From assembly GCA_964549615.1 (NCBI GenBank), contig CAZJVP010000010.1:1-8269 (forward strand): a stretch of 8,269 nt of DNA, given 5' to 3'. This document shows, in pieces, positions 1-6,786 of the stretch. Each line of letters begins with the position of its first letter. The stretch's first letter is position 1. The notes below the pieces were generated by a model. It was not told where the DNA came from. It worked only from the letters and a program-made list of their open reading frames with translations, and did not search any database. Source of the DNA: CAYVLA01 sp964549615 [NCBI: uncultured Thermococci archaeon] (GTDB lineage: Archaea; CAYQAE01; CAYVLA01). The position numbers were made by a program, and so were the translations under genes.

Positions 1-34
1 TGGCGGGTTTCGAGGCAAAACGCCGGTTTGGAAT

Positions 35-47
35 GTGAAATTTATAT
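35..47 (+). promoter_or_regulatory. Archaeal-type BRE/TATA element for the gene at 99
   Basis: An A-rich stretch (gtgaaa, 35-40) is followed directly by tttatat (41-47), which fits an archaeal BRE plus TATA box. A start site about 25 bases downstream would fall near 70 and leave a leader of roughly 30 bases. That leader contains a purine-rich Shine-Dalgarno-like gagagg (85-90) eight bases before the ATG at 99. The element is called by eye only. Bases 1-34 upstream hold nothing I can assign; they could be the tail of a neighbouring gene or intergenic. Confidence 0.45.
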
Positions 48-98
48 GAGCAAATCCTTCGTTGTCGGATAGAAATCGTGCCGAGAGAGGCTTGAATA

Positions 99-1688
99 AT
101 GACGCTGCCAACTAGAATATCTTATGCCGATCTTGCTGTCCTCGCGAGCATCTGGTTATGGATCGTCCTTGCCATATCTGGGCTGACCGTACTGTGCGCA
201 GAACCCTTCGTGCCCTATCTTCCCGAGGTGAACATCACTCCCATATTCGACTTCACTCCCCCGGTCACCAACATCTCGCTCGCGGGAACCTTGGGAGAAA
301 ACGAGTGGTACACCTCGAGCGTGACCGTCACCCTTTCGGCATCGGACGTCGGCTGGGGCGTTGACAAGACCAAGTACTTCGTGGTGAGGGAGGGCACGGA
401 CGGTCTGGTGATCATGCTGGAGTACAAGAATCCCTTTGCGCTCAACAACGAGGGGAAGTGGGCGGTGAAATACTGGTCGGTCGACAAGGCGGGCAACTCT
501 GAGGAGACCAAAGCGAAGAGCGTCTACATCGACAAGACTAAGCCTGAAGGCTCGATCGTCATCGAGGGCGGTGCCCAGCACACGAAGAGCCGCACCGTCA
601 CGCTCACGCTGACGGCATCCGACGCCATCTCAGGGGTGGCAATGATGCGTTTCAACACGGACAACGGGACCTGGAGCGCATGGGAGCCTTTCGCGACGAC
701 GAAGTCCTGGGAGCTGACGGGCAGCGATGGAACTAGGAACGTGTACGTGCAGTTCAAGGACGTGGCGGGGCTGGCATCCGATAGCAAGTATGATTCGATC
801 ATCTTGGATACTCTGCCGCCCTCGGTCTCGTTCGCCGTCGCTAACGGAACGAAGACCAAGGCAAAAACGTTCACCGTGAACTGGACTGGGCAGGATGCCG
901 GGCTCGGCGTTGACCGTTATGAGGTGCGGGTCGACGGCGGCACATGGATCGACACGGGCTCATCGACGACGTACATCCTCGGCGATCTTCGCGATGGCAG
1001 ACATACCTTGGAGGTCAAGGCACTGGACAAGGCCGGACGATCCGCGGTGTATGCCCTGAGCTTCGTCGTGAACACGAGTCCTCTGGGTGGCCCCGGCTAT
1101 CTGGAGGAGTTCGTGCTGATCATCGTCATCATCGCGATCTTGGTCGGCTTGTTCCTATACTGGCTGAGCAAGCGGCCAAAGAAGCCTCCTGCTCCTGTGA
1201 AGCTGAACGTCAAGGCCGAGCCCGCCGAGATCGTCGCGGACGGGAAGTCTTCGTGCACGATCACGGTCGAGCTGTTGGATAAGAAGGGGAGGCCGGCTGG
1301 CGCGCAGGCGGACCTCGAGGTAAGGCTGTCCGCGACCTCGGGCAGGTTGGTGAGCCCGACGGTCCGCATTCCGAGAGGTCAGAACTCGGGGACTGCGGTG
1401 CTCGTGTCCTCGACCGAGTTCGGGAGCCTCTCGGTTTCCGCCGAGGCAGCTGGGCTGGAGGCCGGGAGTTCGAAGGTTGTCTTCAAGGAGAAGCCGAGGT
1501 TCTGCATGGGATGCGGGAGCAGGATGTCCGTGAAGGACACCGTGTGCCAGAAGTGCGGCGCGTCTCCTTCCCACTTCGGTGGCTTGGAGACCAAGACGTG
1601 CCACTGCGGGGCGGTCCTTCCGTTCACGGCCGGGTTCTGTAGCGAGTGCGGTGCAAAGCAGCAGCCAACCAAGGCAGGCCCCGGCTGA
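99..1688 (+). CDS. Membrane-anchored OmpL47/Ig-like repeat surface protein with two C-terminal zinc ribbons
   Basis: A 529-residue protein, probably a cell-surface structural or adhesive protein; no enzymatic motif is visible. Residues 12-34 are hydrophobic (signal anchor or signal peptide). Residues 53-147 match the OmpL47-type Ig-like pattern: TPPVT, then WYTSSVTVTLSASD, then YWSVDKAGN. Two further Ig-like repeats follow (about 150-236 and 240-325), with several N-x-S/T sequons. A strong membrane helix lies at 336-357, followed by the basic stretch SKRPKK, so the repeats should face outward and the C-terminus inward. Residues 367-463 resemble an invasin/intimin (Big_1) Ig domain. The tail has two zinc ribbons: C469/C472 with C483/C486, and C501/C503 with C514/C517. 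This architecture recalls archaeal surface proteins. ATG 99 is supported by gagagg eight bases upstream. The gene converges on the minus-strand block and is probably unrelated to it in function. Confidence 0.8.
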   Translation: MTLPTRISYADLAVLASIWLWIVLAISGLTVLCAEPFVPYLPEVNITPIFDFTPPVTNISLAGTLGENEWYTSSVTVTLSASDVGWGVDKTKYFVVREGTDGLVIMLEYKNPFALNNEGKWAVKYWSVDKAGNSEETKAKSVYIDKTKPEGSIVIEGGAQHTKSRTVTLTLTASDAISGVAMMRFNTDNGTWSAWEPFATTKSWELTGSDGTRNVYVQFKDVAGLASDSKYDSIILDTLPPSVSFAVANGTKTKAKTFTVNWTGQDAGLGVDRYEVRVDGGTWIDTGSSTTYILGDLRDGRHTLEVKALDKAGRSAVYALSFVVNTSPLGGPGYLEEFVLIIVIIAILVGLFLYWLSKRPKKPPAPVKLNVKAEPAEIVADGKSSCTITVELLDKKGRPAGAQADLEVRLSATSGRLVSPTVRIPRGQNSGTAVLVSSTEFGSLSVSAEAAGLEAGSSKVVFKEKPRFCMGCGSRMSVKDTVCQKCGASPSHFGGLETKTCHCGAVLPFTAGFCSECGAKQQPTKAGPG

Positions 1689-1699
1689 ACCGCGCCGGC

Positions 1700-1717
1700 T
1701 AGCCTGGCGGAAGGCTA
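1700..1717. repeat. Short inverted repeat between convergent genes
   Basis: TAGCC (1700-1704) and GGCTA (1713-1717) form a perfect five-base inverted repeat around an eight-base loop. It lies in the 26-base gap between the convergent stop codons, and the right arm includes the TAG stop of the DUF1795 gene. No T-run follows on either strand, so it is a weak candidate for a shared transcript end and may be chance. Confidence 0.2.
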
Positions 1718-2155
1718 TTCGGGGCGGAAGCTAAAAAGGATTCCCTGGACCTTGGGTCCAAGCGTCTTGTGGGTCTTCTTGGAAAACGTTGCCGTCAGCT
1801 TGTAGCCGGTCCCATCCACCATGACATAAAGTTGGTGCTGGTAGATGAGGACGCCGTCCGTGGGCTGCCAGCTAAATATGAGGCGGTATGCGGGCAGCCC
1901 GTTCTGCAGCGTGACAGGTCCCCTCTCAAGGAGACGGTAGCTCTTCAGTTCGGTTTCCAGGCCGGCCAGCTGTGACTGTGCATACTGGGCGGCGGACTCG
2001 AAGGGGAGATCCCTTTCAGTGGTGATGAGGACGTTATGCTGGATTCCGTCCTCCACCGGCCCTTCCAGGGTGTGGACGGTCGTGTCCTTCCAGCCTTCGG
2101 GCAGGTCTATTGCAAAGCCATTCCCACGATATGACCGCGTTTCCTTTCCAGACAC
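1715..2155 (-). CDS. DcrB/DUF1795 family protein, probable Eag-type effector chaperone
   Basis: About 146 residues from the GTG start chosen here. The family pattern is clear: YRGNGFAIDLPEGWKD near the start, then LITTERDLPFES, a helix AAQYAQSQLAGLETEL, the strand pair YRLLERGPVTLQNGLPAYRLIF, and a C-terminal LTATFSKKTHKTLGPKVQGILFSF. In type VI secretion, DUF1795 (Eag/EagR) proteins are cytoplasmic chaperones that hold the pre-PAAR transmembrane segments of PAAR or Rhs effectors. There is no signal peptide or lipobox, unlike enteric DcrB, which suits a cytoplasmic chaperone. It is the last gene of a block that begins with a PAAR protein. Start choice: GTG 2155 has GGAGG seven bases upstream and begins 13 bases after the preceding stop. 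ATG 2188 would add 11 residues, overlap the upstream gene by 20 bases and has no Shine-Dalgarno. The family call is firm; the client is unknown. Confidence 0.78.
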   Translation of the reverse strand: MSGKETRSYRGNGFAIDLPEGWKDTTVHTLEGPVEDGIQHNVLITTERDLPFESAAQYAQSQLAGLETELKSYRLLERGPVTLQNGLPAYRLIFSWQPTDGVLIYQHQLYVMVDGTGYKLTATFSKKTHKTLGPKVQGILFSFRPE

Positions 2156-2162
2156 CGCCTTC

Positions 2163-2167
2163 CCTCC
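2163..2167 (-). promoter_or_regulatory. Shine-Dalgarno GGAGG deciding a GTG start
   Basis: On the minus strand GGAGG is followed by seven bases (gaaggcg) and GTG at 2155. The in-frame ATG at 2188 has no comparable site, and the conserved DUF1795 domain begins after both candidates. This supports the GTG as the start. Confidence 0.55.
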
Positions 2168-2168
2168 G

Positions 2169-3974
2169 CTATCCTTTGAACTCGGCATTCACGGTAGCCC
2201 GGATCGTGACGGCATCACACTCAACCCTCTGCAAAGCGCTCACTTTTCCCGATCCGTCGAACAGGATCACCCTGTAGCCCGGCCTCACTAGATACCGATG
2301 GCCCAGGCCGCCGCTTCGCACCGACCGCCCGGATTCGTTGTCAAAGCCGAGCGGCCCGGCAGAAACGGTGTTGGCGAATATGGGAAGCTCGGGGTTCCAT
2401 GAGTCGTTCTTTCTCCACTGGGTCAGCTTGACGCGGTCCCCGACCACCTGGTAAACGCCGTTCCGATGTGCATGTCCGCCGAGGACGAGGCTTACTGCGT
2501 TGGGGCCGATCAGGTGGCTTCCCTCCTCCGAATACTCCGGGTTGTCAAGCACCTTCCTAATGAACTCGTTTCTCCCTTGGCGGAATGTCCCGTCCACGAG
2601 CTCGTTTCGCCTATCGGCCCAACCCTTGAAGATCTTGATGGGAACGGTCCGGGTGGCCCAGATCGAGCTGTCGTCTATCAGTCCATCCTTGAGGAGCTCG
2701 TTACCTATCTCGGGGAACGGGTTGTAGACCGGGGCGTGCATGCCCACGATCTTCACCTTGCCTCGGTTCGCCTCAAGCCAACGGTCCAGTATCTGCTGCT
2801 GTTTGTCGGACAGAGCTTCCTCGGCCCAGGGAAGGTTATCCTCGATGTCCTCCTCCTTGTTCCAATCCAGCATGAGGAACGCGTAGTTTCTGTAGGAGAA
2901 GCTGTAGTCAAGGAGGGGATTTATGACGAGGGAGTACCACGTGATCGACTCGTAGGTGGTGTACAGGTTTCCATCCCTTCCCGTCTCTATGTCGTGCACG
3001 TTTTCGTGGATCTGTTCCACCTCGGATCGGAGGAGGTTCATGTCGTACGAGATCGAGTAGAGCTCTATGTTCAGGATCCGGGGCATTGGGGAGTACGGGT
3101 TTAAGCGGTAGTCGTGGTTGCCGAGCACGGTGAAAACCGGTTTCCGGTAGTTCTTCAGAAGCAGGTCGTGGAAGAGGACCCAGTTACGGTTGTACTCGTA
3201 GTCGGTGAAAAGATCGTTGCTTTGGCCTCCGTTGTGGCCCCGGTTGTAGTCTATGAGGTCCCCCGTGATTATGATGATGTCCACCCTGTCATCGTCGTTG
3301 AGTGCCTTTAGAGATTCGACGAACCTTGTGTTGTAGTTGTTGAAGCCCACGATCTTTCCCTTTGCCCTGAGGTCCAGAAGCTCCCATCGGCAGTCGATAT
3401 GCGTGTCCGTCATGTGGCCTACGCCGAGGGGACGCTCACGGGGGACGAGGAAAGGGTGGTGCAGCCTGAGAGGCGTTCCGTCAAGCTGGTTGATGCCTCG
3501 ATCCGGCATCACCGGACAGCCGTCGTAGGGCCTCGGGAGGGCGCGGATGGCGCTGCAAGCCACGGCGCTTTCGTGGTACGGAGTGGCGAGGTCATACAGC
3601 CCCTCGGGCTCCTGAATCTTGCATGTGGCGTAGACGGGGTAACTGAAGTCAAGATTACGGTAGGCGTTTAACACGGTGGGGGAGAGGTAATTGAGCGGCT
3701 CAAATTCTAGGGCGTAGTTGCGAATCTTGATGCCGCGCGGAGGGATGCTCGCTCCGCCCTCCGGATCAGAGTCCCTATCCTCCCACGGAAGGTAGCGCAA
3801 CCGATCGGCCAGGTACTCGCTCGTTGCAAGCCTCGCATCCTTGAGCAGGGCCACCACCCCAAGCTCTCCGTCTTTGAGGATCCCAGGGCAGCCAAGGGCC
3901 GGCAATAGGATCACGATAGACTCAGTCAAGCGCAGCGAAGCCCAGCTTCCGGTTGCTGCGTCCGTCTCGGTCAT
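2169..3974 (-). CDS. Calcineurin-like metallophosphoesterase with long N-terminal extension, putative injected effector
   Basis: A 601-residue protein with a complete dinuclear metallophosphoesterase set: D190-x-H192 (HMTDTHID), GD239LID242, GNHD at 285-288, MH413 and GGHAH with H501 and H503. The enzyme is therefore probably active, hydrolysing a phosphomonoester or phosphodiester; the substrate (nucleotide, nucleic acid or phospholipid) cannot be read from sequence. Residues 1-180 are an extension I do not recognise, rich in aromatic and charged residues. Between GNHD and MH413 lies a long segment (about 290-405) where simple phosphatases are usually shorter. There is no signal peptide or membrane helix. 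ATG 3974 overlaps the previous stop as ATGA, with AAGGAG eight bases upstream inside the previous gene, so translation is coupled. Sitting between a modular adaptor and a DUF1795 chaperone, it is a candidate cargo enzyme. The enzyme family is certain; the effector role is inferred. Confidence 0.88.
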   Translation of the reverse strand: MTETDAATGSWASLRLTESIVILLPALGCPGILKDGELGVVALLKDARLATSEYLADRLRYLPWEDRDSDPEGGASIPPRGIKIRNYALEFEPLNYLSPTVLNAYRNLDFSYPVYATCKIQEPEGLYDLATPYHESAVACSAIRALPRPYDGCPVMPDRGINQLDGTPLRLHHPFLVPRERPLGVGHMTDTHIDCRWELLDLRAKGKIVGFNNYNTRFVESLKALNDDDRVDIIIITGDLIDYNRGHNGGQSNDLFTDYEYNRNWVLFHDLLLKNYRKPVFTVLGNHDYRLNPYSPMPRILNIELYSISYDMNLLRSEVEQIHENVHDIETGRDGNLYTTYESITWYSLVINPLLDYSFSYRNYAFLMLDWNKEEDIEDNLPWAEEALSDKQQQILDRWLEANRGKVKIVGMHAPVYNPFPEIGNELLKDGLIDDSSIWATRTVPIKIFKGWADRRNELVDGTFRQGRNEFIRKVLDNPEYSEEGSHLIGPNAVSLVLGGHAHRNGVYQVVGDRVKLTQWRKNDSWNPELPIFANTVSAGPLGFDNESGRSVRSGGLGHRYLVRPGYRVILFDGSGKVSALQRVECDAVTIRATVNAEFKG

Positions 3975-4849
3975 GTCTTTGGCTCCTTCCCGCGCCCAAG
4001 GAGGCCCTTGGCCTTCGGGAATTCTATGCGGTATTTTCCTGGGGGAAGGTCACGCTCCACAGCCTGGCCCCGTGCATCGAGCCTGCCCTTCCTTTCGCTT
4101 CCGTCCGGTAGTTTGAGCACGTATTCCTGGCCGGCAAGCGGCTTGCCGTTTTCGTCCTTCAGCTCGATCTCTGCCCAGTCCCTGAACTGCAAGAGTCCGG
4201 ACGTTGCGTGTGCGGAACCGACTGTAACCTTGAAGAAGTACTCGGGGGGATTGTAACCTCTCTCGCTTTCCTCCGCCGTGGGGATGTCGTCCGTGTCGTC
4301 AAAGTACTGGAACTGCCACTGCGCCTGGATCCTCTGGTTCTTGACGATGGCCCCCATCTTCGTTACGAAGTCGTGGGCTCCGTCCGCGTCGTACTCGTAG
4401 ATCTCGATGAGAGCTTCCGTGCCCGTTGGCGCACCCTCCACATCGGCACTGATGCCAATGATCTCGCCCCTCTGCGCTCTTTCTTGGCTCCATTTCGCAT
4501 TGGTGATCCTGACAGGCGGGACGATCGTCAAATCTTCGGACCTCTTCTTGAGGTTGTGCTTGGGAAGCTCGGCCTCGAAGTAGATTGCGTCCCTGGCATT
4601 CTCCGTCACCACATAGGTGCCCCTGAAGCGGTTTGCGTACACCTTGCCCACGCTTTCACCGAGGAACCTTCCCGATCGATCGTTGATTCGGATCTTGATC
4701 TCTGATCCGTCGCCGACGAAGGCCGTGAACACTTCGATCAAGACCTCATCCCCCACCGATGCCCGGCTTGAACCCCAACAGGCCTGCTCGATCGCGGAGG
4801 GAAGCTTGATCCTGTGGACGGCGTCCGTGGATTTTAGGTAATCAAGCAT
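3971..4849 (-). CDS. Modular Ig-like plus carboxypeptidase-regulatory-like protein, paralogous to the PAAR protein's C-terminus
   Basis: About 292 residues with no catalytic motif. Residues 20-110 form an Ig-like module (W25, then RASVGDEVLIEV, ending FEAELPKHNL). Residues 112-220 form a second copy (VRITNAKWS ... PPEYFFKVTV ... SGLLQF). Residues 224-278 are a carboxypeptidase-regulatory-like module (WAEIELKDENGKPLAG, YVLKLPDGSERKG, DLPPGKYRIEFP). The second Ig module plus Carp module align closely with residues 192-349 of the PAAR protein. Such EIELKD...LP.G...PPG...FP modules are a familiar extension on VgrG, PAAR and Rhs-type proteins, so a spike-extension or cargo-adaptor role is plausible. 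ATG 4849 was chosen because it opens a soluble, domain-like start 22 bases after the preceding stop. The reading frame stays open to 5002, but that part overlaps the upstream gene and looks like low-complexity shadow translation. A GGAG lies 14 bases before the ATG, rather far. Confidence 0.75.
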   Translation of the reverse strand: MLDYLKSTDAVHRIKLPSAIEQACWGSSRASVGDEVLIEVFTAFVGDGSEIKIRINDRSGRFLGESVGKVYANRFRGTYVVTENARDAIYFEAELPKHNLKKRSEDLTIVPPVRITNAKWSQERAQRGEIIGISADVEGAPTGTEALIEIYEYDADGAHDFVTKMGAIVKNQRIQAQWQFQYFDDTDDIPTAEESERGYNPPEYFFKVTVGSAHATSGLLQFRDWAEIELKDENGKPLAGQEYVLKLPDGSERKGRLDARGQAVERDLPPGKYRIEFPKAKGLLGRGKEPKT

Positions 4850-4871
4850 TGTGGTCAGCACGACTCCGAAT

Positions 4872-5315
4872 TCACAAGTGCGGGAAGAAGGTACCTCGCG
4901 ATACCTCCGGATGGACGATCGCCGCCACCATCTTGATTGCACCAGCGAGGCGTTCGAACTGGGGGACGACGGAACCGACGACCGAGACCGTGGACTGCCC
5001 ACGCGTCAACGTCAGCCCGATGATCCTTGTGGTGTCGGGTGCACTCGGATCCACGTACTCGCTCTGCAGCTTGGTGAACCCCTCCGATTCGAAGAGCTCG
5101 AGGAGACGGATGACCAGGTCGACGGGTGCCATGCCGCTGCGGACCACGGGCGGAGAATTGTAGCTGACGGTGTAGAGGAGCTTGACCTCTCCGTCCCCGG
5201 ATATGTGGATCTCCTCCTTACCTGCGCCCACCTTCGAAGAGTAGACGCCGTACAAGAACCTGACCTGGTCCATGCTTGCTAGGTTATAGGGCAGCGATGG
5301 CCGTTTCTTCTCCAA
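4872..5315 (-). CDS. Hypothetical 147-residue protein, possible inhibitor or partner of the upstream metallopeptidase
   Basis: I do not recognise this protein with certainty. It is soluble, with no signal peptide or membrane helix. The layout is a beta-rich N-terminal half (EEIHISGDGEVKLLYTVSY), an amphipathic helix (VDLVIRLLELFESEGFTKL), then two strands (DTTRIIGLTLTRGQSTVSVVG) and a closing helix (VPQFERLAGAIKMVAAIV). This order resembles small proteins such as emfourin, a cytoplasmic inhibitor of M4 metallopeptidases, and DUF6438, but the likeness is only of pattern. It follows the zinc metallopeptidase gene in the same block, where an inhibitor or immunity protein would be expected; a structural partner is equally possible. 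The start is TTG 5315, supported by AAGGAGG eight bases upstream. An internal ATG at 5273 has no ribosome site. A gap of 67 bases separates it from the metallopeptidase, the longest inside the block. Confidence 0.7.
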   Translation of the reverse strand: MEKKRPSLPYNLASMDQVRFLYGVYSSKVGAGKEEIHISGDGEVKLLYTVSYNSPPVVRSGMAPVDLVIRLLELFESEGFTKLQSEYVDPSAPDTTRIIGLTLTRGQSTVSVVGSVVPQFERLAGAIKMVAAIVHPEVSRGTFFPHL

Positions 5316-5323
5316 GGCGGATT

Positions 5324-5330
5324 CCTCCTT
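5324..5330 (-). promoter_or_regulatory. Strong Shine-Dalgarno AAGGAGG for a TTG start
   Basis: Minus-strand AAGGAGG is followed by eight bases and TTG at 5315. It is the longest anti-16S match upstream of any gene in the window, and it decides the TTG over the internal ATG at 5273. Strong translation from its own site would suit a protein needed in excess of its neighbours. Confidence 0.6.
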
Positions 5331-5365
5331 CCAACACGGTCACATTTGATTGCCGAACCTGCCTT

Positions 5366-5376
5366 GATTAAACCTA
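5366..5376 (-). promoter_or_regulatory. Possible weak internal promoter (TATA-like)
   Basis: In the 67-base gap after the metallopeptidase stop, the minus strand reads aggtttaatc, a TATA-like tract about 55 bases before the TTG start at 5315. A start site about 25 bases downstream would give a leader of roughly 30 bases. This could allow the 147-residue protein and the genes after it to be made without the PAAR and peptidase genes. No clear BRE is seen, and chance is a real alternative. Confidence 0.2.
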
Positions 5377-5382
5377 CCATGT

Positions 5383-6780
5383 TCAGCCCCTCGGGGGATG
5401 CGGCACATACCTGTGACGGACGGGCACGATGTACTTGTTGTTCGGGACACACTTGGGGTCCGATGGGGTTGCAGCGGGATCCAGCATGCCGGGGTTGAAC
5501 TTCTTGTTCCGATTGTAAAATTCCTCGTTGTACTCTTCAGGGGTCCCGCGTCCGATGGTGCCGAAGCTTGCGTAGAGTTCATCCACCCCCTGAAACTGTT
5601 TCTTCGCGTGGTCCAGCCCATCCGGGGGAGAGACGCACTCGTACATACTGCTGCCCTCGAGGTAGTCGTATCTGTATTCCATCCCGTGGGATGCGAGGGC
5701 GGACTGCAGATCCGTACCGTCGCTCAGTCGAAGTTCCATCCAGTTGTCGCAGAACTCCCATATCGTGCGCACGGTTCTGCTCGTCGTGTCCGTCAGCGCC
5801 TTCCATATCTGGTCCTTCAAGGATGCCCGGTGTTGCTTGTAAAGTTGCCAGAGCGCTCCCTGGATCGAACCCTCGCAATGGGCGCCGACCCTTATCCTGT
5901 CGGTTTCAAGGTTCATGGTCAGATCGGTGTCGTAGCCGTCGTGGTAGACTGGGCTATCCATGATCGAGCAACAAAGAAAGGTTGCTATGGCTTCGTTCCA
6001 AGCGGTCTCCAGGTATTCCTTGGAGTCCGGGGTATGTTGGTTGGCCGAGTCGTCGTTGTAGTCGTAGAGCTTGCCTGGAAGGTTCAGCGGGCCCAGCTTG
6101 TGGTAGACGATGAAGTGGCCGTACTCGTGGAGGATGACCGCCCGGTCCTTCACATCCCCCTTCAAAATGAATATGCCCACCCCGTGTTTGTAGAAGGACG
6201 CGGCGCCCGATCCCGGAAAGAATACCTTGACAAGGGGCATGTCCTCTCCGACCAAGGCCTCGAGTCGACGATGCGCCTCGCATACCGAGCTGTAGGTGTC
6301 GCACAGCGCGGCGAAATCGGGGTGATTCACCTTGACATCGCCCAGGTCAACGACATCCCCAGAGGCGGATAGGCTCGACTGATCCAGGTCCACCCTTCCC
6401 CATACCACCTGTTGCGCCTTGACCTCGAAGTGGGTCTCGGATGCCTCGTTGGTGAGCCCGATGACCGAGGTAACCCTTCCGTCTTTGTGCTCCAGGCGGA
6501 TGATGATGTAAGCGTTGCGTATCGGGACGTCGCTGAACTCGAAGCTTCCATCCTCCTCGGTGAAGGAAGAGGCCCGCAGCTCAACGCTGCCGTCCTTCTT
6601 CGTAGCGGCGTAGTATTCCACCCTGCAGCCTGACAGATACATGGTGATCGGCTCAATGTTGTCCCCCGTCTCGTAGTCCCAAGTTCGGTCATAGGCGAGC
6701 CTGCCTCTGACCGTCCGAAGGTCAAGCTTTACGAAAGCGTTCTTGGTTCCGGGCGAGTAATCCAGTTTCTGTTCGCTCAT
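5383..6780 (-). CDS. HExxH zinc metallopeptidase (gluzincin type) with N-terminal beta-sandwich domain, putative injected effector
   Basis: A 465-residue protein with the zinc-peptidase signature AVILHEYGHFIVYH: H218 and H222 bind zinc and E219 is the catalytic base. E263 in ETAWNEAIATF, 41 residues later, is the likely third ligand, giving a gluzincin arrangement. Residues 15-120 look like a transthyretin/Carp-type beta-sandwich (VKLDLRTVRGRLAY ... ASSFTEEDGSFEFSDVPI ... AYIIIRLEHKDG). The region after 300 is largely helical and carries several cysteines (C302, C344, C382, C444). There is no signal peptide and no obvious propeptide, unusual for a secreted metallopeptidase but expected for cargo loaded in the cytoplasm. 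ATG 6780 lies six bases after the PAAR stop, with a gggg tract as weak ribosome site, so the two are probably translationally linked. The substrate is unknown. Peptidase class is confident; the effector role is inferred from the PAAR neighbour. Confidence 0.83.
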   Translation of the reverse strand: MSEQKLDYSPGTKNAFVKLDLRTVRGRLAYDRTWDYETGDNIEPITMYLSGCRVEYYAATKKDGSVELRASSFTEEDGSFEFSDVPIRNAYIIIRLEHKDGRVTSVIGLTNEASETHFEVKAQQVVWGRVDLDQSSLSASGDVVDLGDVKVNHPDFAALCDTYSSVCEAHRRLEALVGEDMPLVKVFFPGSGAASFYKHGVGIFILKGDVKDRAVILHEYGHFIVYHKLGPLNLPGKLYDYNDDSANQHTPDSKEYLETAWNEAIATFLCCSIMDSPVYHDGYDTDLTMNLETDRIRVGAHCEGSIQGALWQLYKQHRASLKDQIWKALTDTTSRTVRTIWEFCDNWMELRLSDGTDLQSALASHGMEYRYDYLEGSSMYECVSPPDGLDHAKKQFQGVDELYASFGTIGRGTPEEYNEEFYNRNKKFNPGMLDPAATPSDPKCVPNNKYIVPVRHRYVPHPPRG

Positions 6781-6786
6781 GTGCCC

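Noticed and set aside
1686-1725. Intrinsic terminator between the convergent genes
   Set aside because: Only a five-base stem with an eight-base loop and no T-run on either strand; kept only as a weak inverted repeat.
2466-3104. + strand open frame of 212 codons opposite the metallophosphoesterase
   Set aside because: It lies antisense to the GNHD-to-GGHAH region of a well supported enzyme and shows no recognisable motif.
4208-4705. + strand open frame of 165 codons opposite the Ig/Carp module protein
   Set aside because: The minus-strand frame has clear modules shared with the PAAR protein; this frame is its shadow.
4850-5002. N-terminal extension of the Ig/Carp protein up to ATG 5002
   Set aside because: It would overlap the 147-residue gene by more than 100 bases, and its first 50 residues are Ser/Arg-rich out-of-frame translation. 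ATG 4849 starts a normal domain.
5398-6372. Long + strand open frame (324 codons) opposite the metallopeptidase
   Set aside because: It is antisense to a gene with clear zinc-peptidase motifs. Its translation is rich in Val, Arg and Gly without domain-like pattern, as expected from the complement of a GC-rich gene.
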